Assembly (NCBI GenBank): GCA_017520105.1
Contig: JAFWRL010000322.1
Location: forward strand, 1-10,469
Source of the DNA: Fibrobacter sp.
GTDB lineage: Bacteria; Fibrobacterota; Fibrobacteria; Fibrobacterales; Fibrobacteraceae
Direction of reading: 5' to 3'
Length of the DNA: 10,469 nucleotides
Part shown: positions 6,540 through 10,469 of the stretch, in pieces
How positions within the stretch are numbered: the first letter of the stretch is position 1
Layout: each line of letters starts with the position of its first letter
Notes under the pieces: model-generated
Seen by the model: only the letters and a program-made list of their open reading frames with translations
Databases searched by the model: none
Told to the model about the DNA's origin: nothing
Program-made: the position numbers and the translations under genes

Positions 6540-6545
6540 AATATA
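6540..6545 (-). promoter_or_regulatory. Candidate -10 element (TATATT) of tandem copy 2
   Basis: TATATT on the minus strand lies 52 bases before the ATG at 6487 and directly next to the inverted repeat at 6510-6539. No confident -35 was seen. Confidence 0.4.
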
Positions 6546-6834
6546 TTTTATTTTTGCAAAAAATGCCATACTTGCAAGCCCTTGAAAAAAAAATTTACAC
6601 TATCGTCGTAAGCCATTGCAAATCTTTGATTTAGGGCAAAAAACGGCCTTTTTAGCGCAATTTTTATACAGACAAACTCGAATCAAAAAATCCACTGTGT
6701 TTTGAATCACAACGAAAAGAGGCGCAACCATTTTATTACAGTTCAGGTATTTTCTTTCGCCGCACAGATAACTACATTATCTAATAAAGCTCCCGTGTTC
6801 AACGGTAAACAAAAAATTAAACGATTTTACTTAC

Positions 6835-6849
6835 TATATTGGATATAAT
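6835..6849 (+). promoter_or_regulatory. Candidate promoter of the GH5 gene
   Basis: TATATT (6835-6840) and TATAAT (6844-6849) lie about 36 to 45 bases before the ATG at 6886. AAAGGA about ten bases before the ATG is the likely ribosome binding site. Which hexamer is used cannot be decided from sequence. Confidence 0.4.
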
Positions 6850-6885
6850 AAGATAATTTTTGTCAAAAACAAAAGGAAAACACTC

Positions 6886-9135
6886 ATGAAATTGACAAAG
6901 CTACTGACAGGCATTTTGGCATGCGCGGCAATATCCGCCTTTGCTGATGCATCAACAGCCACCCCCAAAAAGGTTGGGCCAGTATCCTATTATGGCGCCC
7001 TTCACACTAGCGGTAATAAAATCATCGGTGCAAAGAACAACCAGCAGGCCATGCTCCGCGGCGTTAGCCTTTTCTGGTCTGATGCTACAGGTGCTTCATA
7101 CTATAATCCGACCGTCATTTCATGGGCTGTGGATAATCTCAAGATTGACATGTTCCGTTACGCCATGGCTATTGAATATTACGACTCCGATGGTGGCACC
7201 AAGAATAAGGTGGACGAAGGCAACTCGTACAAGGGTGCCCCGGAAGGCCAAATGAAAATGATAGACAGAATGGTTCAGGCCGCTATCGAAAACGATGTCT
7301 ATATTGTTATCGACTGGCACAGCCATCGCGCCCATTTGGAAACATCCATAGCCAAGGACTTCTTCTCCAAGGTTTCCCAAAAGTACAAAGATGTCCCGAA
7401 CATCATTTACGAAATTTACAACGAACCGGTCAGCGGTAGCGGTGGCGACTGGGGCGCCATCAAGAACTACGCCAACAGCGTTGTCCCTGCAATCCGAGCC
7501 AATTCGCAGAACTTGATTATCGTCGGTACGCCGAACTGGTCCCAGCACCCGGAGCAGGGCGCAAGAGACCCTATTAATTCCCCGAATATTGCATACGTCT
7601 TGCACTTCTACGCAGCAACCCACTCCAGAGGCAGCTACGGTGGAAACGCCTCCAGCGCACTTAGCTCCGGTTATCCGGTATTCATCAGTGAATGGGGAAC
7701 GACAAATGCCGATGGCAATGGCGATCCGAACACCAGCGCCTCAAGCGACTGGACCTCGTTCATGGACCAGAACAATATCCCGAACTGCAACTGGAGCTTG
7801 CGTCAACAGACTAGCGACGTTGACCAGAAGAGCGAAAAGTCGGCTATCTTCGCAGGTAACAAATCCCTCATCACGGCAGCAGCCCTCGACGCAGCCACCT
7901 ACACCGCATCGGGCAACTTCATCAAGAGCTACCTCACCAAGAACGCTCGTTCCTGGGCAGACTCCCTCGTCAAGGGCAAGAACACCGGCTCTTGCGCTTT
8001 CAAGGCAACAACAGCAAAACAGACCGAAGGCAAAATTTCGGGCGCACTCAAGAGCGGCTGTACTTACACTTCTAGCAACGAAAAAGTGGCAACCGCTTCG
8101 GGTAGCGACATTGTCATCAACGATTATGGTGTCGCCATCTTCACGGGCAACGACGGTTCCCAGTCCGTCGTGACCATCAAGCAAGTCGCCGGACAGACCA
8201 TTCAAAACCTCGAAAGCATGACCTGCAACTTCAGCAACAGTTGCAAACTGGAATCAGGAAAGAGCGGCAGAACGGTTGACTACGACGGAGATAAAGTCAA
8301 CGATTACGTCCTCACCACAGAAGACAAGACAAACGAAGGTAGCAGCTTCAAGCTCACCTCCCTCACCCCAAACATTGTCGATGTAAATAAAGCCACCTGT
8401 ACGACGAGCAACTGCTCCAACTCCCAAAAGAACCAGAAGGTATGGATGTTGCACTTCAAGTCTTACGGCACAGGAAAGGTTGTAGCATCCGCTCCGGCAG
8501 TCACCGGGTTCCGCGCCATGCAGGACACCTTTGAAATCGTCTATGCGAAGGGCGAGCCTCGTATCACCAAGCAATTCACGGACCAAACCGTCGCTTTGGG
8601 CGCTACCTCTACGACAGGTCTCCCGGACACATTGATTACCGGCGGCAAGCTTACCTACACTTACAATGGATTGCCGACATCAGCTTACGTAACAAAACAA
8701 GGTGCCGGATTTGTCGCAGGCAATCAGAATGCAATCATCGTTGTCACGGCGCATGCTGAAGAAACTGCAAATTATCAAGCATTCAACAGAGAAGTGACAT
8801 TCCGCATCGGTGATCAGAACAATCTAGTGAACGTCGTTGAATACGCGAACTACGTCAACCGTAACGAAGTGGATACGTACATCAAGCCCATGCACAAGGC
8901 TGTAAAGAACATTCAGGCAAGCATGAACGGTTCAACGCTCCAGTTCACGACCAGGAGCTCCGGTCTCGTGAAGGTGGACGTCTATGACGCACTGGGTTCA
9001 AGCGTGATGCAGAAATCCGGCCTCTACACCGCCGGTAGCCACGCCATCAACCTGAAGGGACTTGCCAACGGTTCTTACACGCTGGTCGTCCGTCAGGGCA
9101 ACGACAAGACGTCGATCCACTGGACGAGCAAGTAA
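6886..9135 (+). CDS. Glycoside hydrolase family 5 endoglucanase with type IX-like sorting tail
   Basis: This gene encodes 749 residues. A Sec signal peptide (1-20, ending AFA) is followed by a GH5 (beta/alpha)8 catalytic domain (about 30-350). Conserved residues are Arg58 (MLRGV), His145 (IDWHSH), the acid/base Glu180 in YEIYNEP, His240 and Tyr242 (LHFY), and the nucleophile Glu269 in FISEWG. The arrangement is closest to subfamily GH5_2 retaining endo-beta-1,4-glucanases. Residues about 366-640 look like beta-sandwich or Ig-like modules (for example CTYTSSNEKVATASGS) with paired cysteines. They are of unknown role, perhaps spacing or binding. The final 70 residues (VKVDVYDALGSSV, LANGSYTLVV) form a type IX-like C-terminal sorting domain, though the last residues (HWTSK) lack the usual KI/KK-V-K ending seen in the tandem pair. 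Secretion to the surface or medium is inferred. The gene is monocistronic, with a strong terminator. Confidence 0.95.
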   Translation: MKLTKLLTGILACAAISAFADASTATPKKVGPVSYYGALHTSGNKIIGAKNNQQAMLRGVSLFWSDATGASYYNPTVISWAVDNLKIDMFRYAMAIEYYDSDGGTKNKVDEGNSYKGAPEGQMKMIDRMVQAAIENDVYIVIDWHSHRAHLETSIAKDFFSKVSQKYKDVPNIIYEIYNEPVSGSGGDWGAIKNYANSVVPAIRANSQNLIIVGTPNWSQHPEQGARDPINSPNIAYVLHFYAATHSRGSYGGNASSALSSGYPVFISEWGTTNADGNGDPNTSASSDWTSFMDQNNIPNCNWSLRQQTSDVDQKSEKSAIFAGNKSLITAAALDAATYTASGNFIKSYLTKNARSWADSLVKGKNTGSCAFKATTAKQTEGKISGALKSGCTYTSSNEKVATASGSDIVINDYGVAIFTGNDGSQSVVTIKQVAGQTIQNLESMTCNFSNSCKLESGKSGRTVDYDGDKVNDYVLTTEDKTNEGSSFKLTSLTPNIVDVNKATCTTSNCSNSQKNQKVWMLHFKSYGTGKVVASAPAVTGFRAMQDTFEIVYAKGEPRITKQFTDQTVALGATSTTGLPDTLITGGKLTYTYNGLPTSAYVTKQGAGFVAGNQNAIIVVTAHAEETANYQAFNREVTFRIGDQNNLVNVVEYANYVNRNEVDTYIKPMHKAVKNIQASMNGSTLQFTTRSSGLVKVDVYDALGSSVMQKSGLYTAGSHAINLKGLANGSYTLVVRQGNDKTSIHWTSK

Positions 9136-9144
9136 GTCCTGAAA

Positions 9145-9189
9145 CATAGCGGGCCAAGCTTCGACCATATCTAGCAAGCGCCCGCTGTG
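9145..9189 (+). other. Large inverted repeat in the GH5 3' region
   Basis: CATAGCGGGC and GCCCGCTGTG can pair over 10 bp (one wobble) around a 25-base loop, just before the main terminator. It may protect the 3' end of the mRNA or be chance structure. Confidence 0.4.
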
Positions 9190-9204
9190 ATTAATGCGAA
9201 AATT

Positions 9205-9238
9205 AAAAACTCCAGCCGTTTGGCTGGAGTTTTTTTTT
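9205..9238. terminator. Bidirectional rho-independent terminator between GH5 and the coiled-coil gene
   Basis: AAAAACTCCAGCC and GGCTGGAGTTTTT form a 13-bp perfect stem around GTTT, followed by a T-run to 9238. The opposite strand also ends in TTTTT, so it can stop both GH5 (plus) and the convergent gene ending at 9256 (minus). Confidence 0.92.
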
Positions 9239-9255
9239 GCAAATAAGCTATTGAG

Positions 9256-9681
9256 CTATTTTTTATCGCCCACCGAAATGTTCGCATCGCCTTTAGAAAC
9301 CGAGAAACCCTTCTTGAGGGCAATAATCGTCAAAGCAAGGATGAACACAATTATAATGGAACATCCATAAGGCGTAGCAAAGACCTTAAACACCGATTCG
9401 TTATCTTGGGCGTGCTGAAGTTGCTCTTTTAATGATTTAACTTCTCTTTGATACTGAAGATACTGAAAGCTCTGCTGTTTCAACTGCAAGTGCAAGTTTG
9501 CGGTATCTGTGGTCAATACACCGACATTTGCAGACAATCGAGTCGTATCCAGTTGAAGTTGACCAATAACTGTTTTCAAGCTATCTATTTGGGCGTCTTT
9601 GGGATCTACTTTTGTCGTCTTGTTATTGTGGGTGTCATTTTTATGTTTCGATAAACTATTATGACCATGGAAATCAGGCAT
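9256..9681 (-). CDS. Small coiled-coil protein with a C-terminal membrane helix
   Basis: This gene encodes 141 residues from the ATG at 9681, chosen because AGGAGG lies a few bases upstream. A GTG start at 9744 would add 21 residues that include this ribosome binding site. The N-terminus (1-29) is polar and rich in His, Asn and Lys. Residues about 30-92 form a predicted coiled coil with leucine/valine heptads (IDSLKTVIGQLQLDTTRL ... VKSLKEQLQH). One transmembrane helix follows (about 105-123, CSIIIVFILALTIIAL), then a short basic/polar tail. There is no signal peptide. It looks like a C-terminally anchored coiled-coil protein. The orientation is uncertain, since the lysines after the helix favour a cytoplasmic tail. 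I do not recognise the family, and the neighbours give no functional hint. Confidence 0.8.
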   Translation of the reverse strand: MPDFHGHNSLSKHKNDTHNNKTTKVDPKDAQIDSLKTVIGQLQLDTTRLSANVGVLTTDTANLHLQLKQQSFQYLQYQREVKSLKEQLQHAQDNESVFKVFATPYGCSIIIVFILALTIIALKKGFSVSKGDANISVGDKK

Positions 9682-9714
9682 TCGCAGCCCTCCTGTAGCT
9701 TTTTGATGAATGAA

Positions 9715-9734
9715 GTTGTTATAAAAATAACAAC
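9715..9734. promoter_or_regulatory. Perfect 8-bp palindrome upstream of the coiled-coil gene
   Basis: GTTGTTAT and ATAACAAC flank AAAA, a perfect inverted repeat 33 bases before the ATG at 9681. Its size and place suit a dimeric regulator's operator. The AT-rich stem makes a terminator unlikely. Confidence 0.45.
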
Positions 9735-9843
9735 AAAATATCACATGAGTTTATAAATCTTGCATAAATACGTAATATTTTATTTAACATTCTTTGTACA
9801 AGTGCTTTTTTCTAAAAAAACACGATGGCAAGGTATAAAAAGA

Positions 9844-9872
9844 ACCCCGGCTCCTCATTGGAGTCGGGGTGA
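9844..9872. repeat. Dispersed CCCCGG palindrome, unit A
   Basis: ACCCCGGCTCC and GGAGTCGGGGT form an 11-bp stem (one wobble) around TCATT, ending in GAC like unit B. On the minus strand a short run TTTTATA follows, so it may also terminate the ABC transcript. Confidence 0.65.
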
Positions 9873-9886
9873 CAAGGTAAACAACT

Positions 9887-9912
9887 GACCCCGGCACTGA
9901 GGCCGGGGTGAC
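9887..9912. repeat. Dispersed CCCCGGC palindrome, unit B
   Basis: GACCCCGGC and GCCGGGGTGAC flank a six-base loop ACTGAG. The core stem equals that of the GH8 terminator at 2701-2719, showing a repeat family used at more than one site in the window. Confidence 0.75.
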
Positions 9913-9918
9913 AGAAAG

Positions 9919-9953
9919 CACTGGATCCTTCACGCTTCGCGTTCAGGATGACG
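9919..9953. repeat. Dispersed intergenic repeat (CACTGGATCC...CAGGATGACG)
   Basis: Outer arms ATCCT/AGGAT and inner arms ACGC/GCGT form an interrupted hairpin. Its outer boxes match the element at 1421-1470. A partial copy (GCGTTCAGGATGAC) follows at about 9964-9977. Confidence 0.65.
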
Positions 9954-10010
9954 CAAGTGGTCAGCGTTCAGGATGACAATAGTCGAGACGGCGCGCGCCC
10001 CAACCAGCGA

Positions 10011-10469
10011 TTATTTTTTAGAACGATGGCTGTTCTTGATCCATTCGGTCTTGTGGACTTCCGGGATGTCGTCGAGCAAGCGGAGCGTATGCGGTTCGGT
10101 CGTGTTGTCGAGCACTTCGGCAGGAGTACCCTGGTTCACGATTTTACCGTCGTGCATGATGAAGATACGGTCAGAAACGTAGTTTGCAAGACCGATATCG
10201 TGGGTCACGAACACCACGGTCATCTTCAGTTCGTCTTTCAACTTGCGGAGGTAATCGAGGATGTTTGCACGCACGCAGGCATCGACCATGGAGGTAGCTT
10301 CGTCAGCGATAAGCACCTTCGGACGGAGCGCGAAGATACGGGCGAGAAGCATACGCTGCATCTGGCCACCGGAGAGTTCGAACGGGTACTTGCCTTCGAT
10401 ATCAGCCGGGGTAACGTTCACAGCCATGAGACCTTCGTCAACGCGGCGACGGACTTCTTCCTTGGACGG
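10011..10469 (-). CDS. ABC transporter ATP-binding protein, oligopeptide/dipeptide type, 5' end beyond the window
   Basis: The last 152 residues are visible; the frame is open to the right edge, and the N-terminal part with the Walker A motif lies outside. An internal ATG at 10427 is not the true start, because coding sequence continues upstream. Counting from the edge, the ABC signature LSGGQ is at 32-36, Walker B VLIADE at 52-57 with its catalytic Glu57, the D-loop at SMVD, and the H-loop His at 90 (FVTHD). The tail (GTPAEVLDNTTEPHT-LRLL) matches the extension of Opp/Dpp-type ATPases, which energise uptake of peptides, and in some bacteria of oligosaccharides. The segment SMVDA-CVRANIL instead of the common SALD is a variant I recall in this family. 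Permease and binding-protein genes should lie to the right. The substrate is unknown. Confidence 0.92.
   Translation of the reverse strand, partial: PSKEEVRRRVDEGLMAVNVTPADIEGKYPFELSGGQMQRMLLARIFALRPKVLIADEATSMVDACVRANILDYLRKLKDELKMTVVFVTHDIGLANYVSDRIFIMHDGKIVNQGTPAEVLDNTTEPHTLRLLDDIPEVHKTEWIKNSHRSKK

Larger units (their letters stand above)
6488..6885. other. AT-rich divergent promoter region between copy 2 and GH5
   Basis: No gene was found in these 398 bases. The left side carries the copy 2 leader, an inverted repeat (6510-6539) and a TATATT (6540-6545, minus). The right side carries a TATATT at 6835-6840 and a TATAAT at 6844-6849 for GH5. Between them are A/T tracts and a small inverted repeat GATAA/TTATC (about 6766-6780). 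The length suits two promoters plus regulator sites, but no known operator was recognised. Confidence 0.55.
9682..10010. other. Gene-free stretch with operator-like palindrome and dispersed repeats
   Basis: No gene was found in these 329 bases. From left to right there is the leader of the coiled-coil gene with a perfect palindrome (9715-9734), an AT-rich stretch, a copy of TTCTTTGTACAAGT (9790-9803), two CCCCGG-type palindromes (9844-9872 and 9887-9912), a CACTGGATCC...CAGGATGAC repeat (9919-9953) and a partial copy of its right end (9963-9978). The ABC ATPase gene ends at 10011 on the minus strand, so these palindromes lie downstream of it. Confidence 0.65.

Noticed and set aside
6488..6541. 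TTG start at 6541, adding 18 residues to tandem copy 2
   Set aside because: The added residues are polar and would bury the signal peptide. The ATG at 6487 matches the start of copy 1 and has an AGAGAGAA site upstream.
7120..8205. Open frames of 154 and 167 codons on the minus strand inside GH5
   Set aside because: They are antisense shadows of the GH5 coding frame, with no recognisable domains.
9682..9744. GTG start at 9744 for the coiled-coil protein
   Set aside because: The extension overlaps a perfect AGGAGG that serves the ATG at 9681, and also the palindrome at 9715-9734.
9844..9978. Closely spaced palindromes considered as a CRISPR array
   Set aside because: The units differ in sequence and length, spacing is irregular and no cas gene is near. 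They fit dispersed intergenic repeats.

Overview
The window looks like part of a Fibrobacter-type chromosome (a fibre-degrading gut bacterium). The evidence is a GH8 endoglucanase made as a proline-rich-linked lipoprotein, a GH5 endoglucanase, and three secreted proteins with C-terminal tails resembling type IX secretion sorting domains. Intergenic DNA is AT-rich with small dispersed palindromes, and a TATATT hexamer recurs upstream of genes. The assignment is inferred from protein content; no rRNA or other marker gene is present.

Layout. Positions 1-1324 (minus strand) hold two lipoprotein genes: one runs off the left edge, and one (671-1324) is rich in predicted beta strands. Positions 1325-1646 are a gene-free stretch full of short hairpins. 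Positions 1647-2663 encode a single-span membrane protein resembling BatD, whose promoter and start codon are almost touching. A strong terminator (2689-2719) separates it from the GH8 gene (2789-4270, minus). Upstream of that lie two tandem, nearly identical secreted proteins (4480-5406 and 5540-6487, minus), each with its own promoter-like hexamer and homologous terminator. A 398-base AT-rich divergent region (6488-6885) separates them from the GH5 gene (6886-9135, plus). A bidirectional terminator (9205-9238) divides GH5 from a small coiled-coil membrane protein (9256-9681, minus). Positions 9682-10010 carry dispersed palindromic repeats, and the window ends in the 3' part of an oligopeptide/dipeptide-type ABC ATPase gene (10011 to the right edge, minus).

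How it fits together. Positions 2789-9135 form a plant-polysaccharide island. GH5 and GH8 would both cut beta-1,4-glucans. GH8 is probably tethered by lipid, whereas GH5 and the tandem pair carry sorting-type C-terminal domains. The pair has an N-terminal beta-sandwich-like region that may bind carbohydrate, so it could supply adhesion or substrate targeting, although this is inference. The most unusual feature is the pair itself: its first two thirds are almost identical, while the last third has diverged, with extra cysteines in one copy. No CRISPR array, transposase, integrase, tRNA or rRNA was seen.
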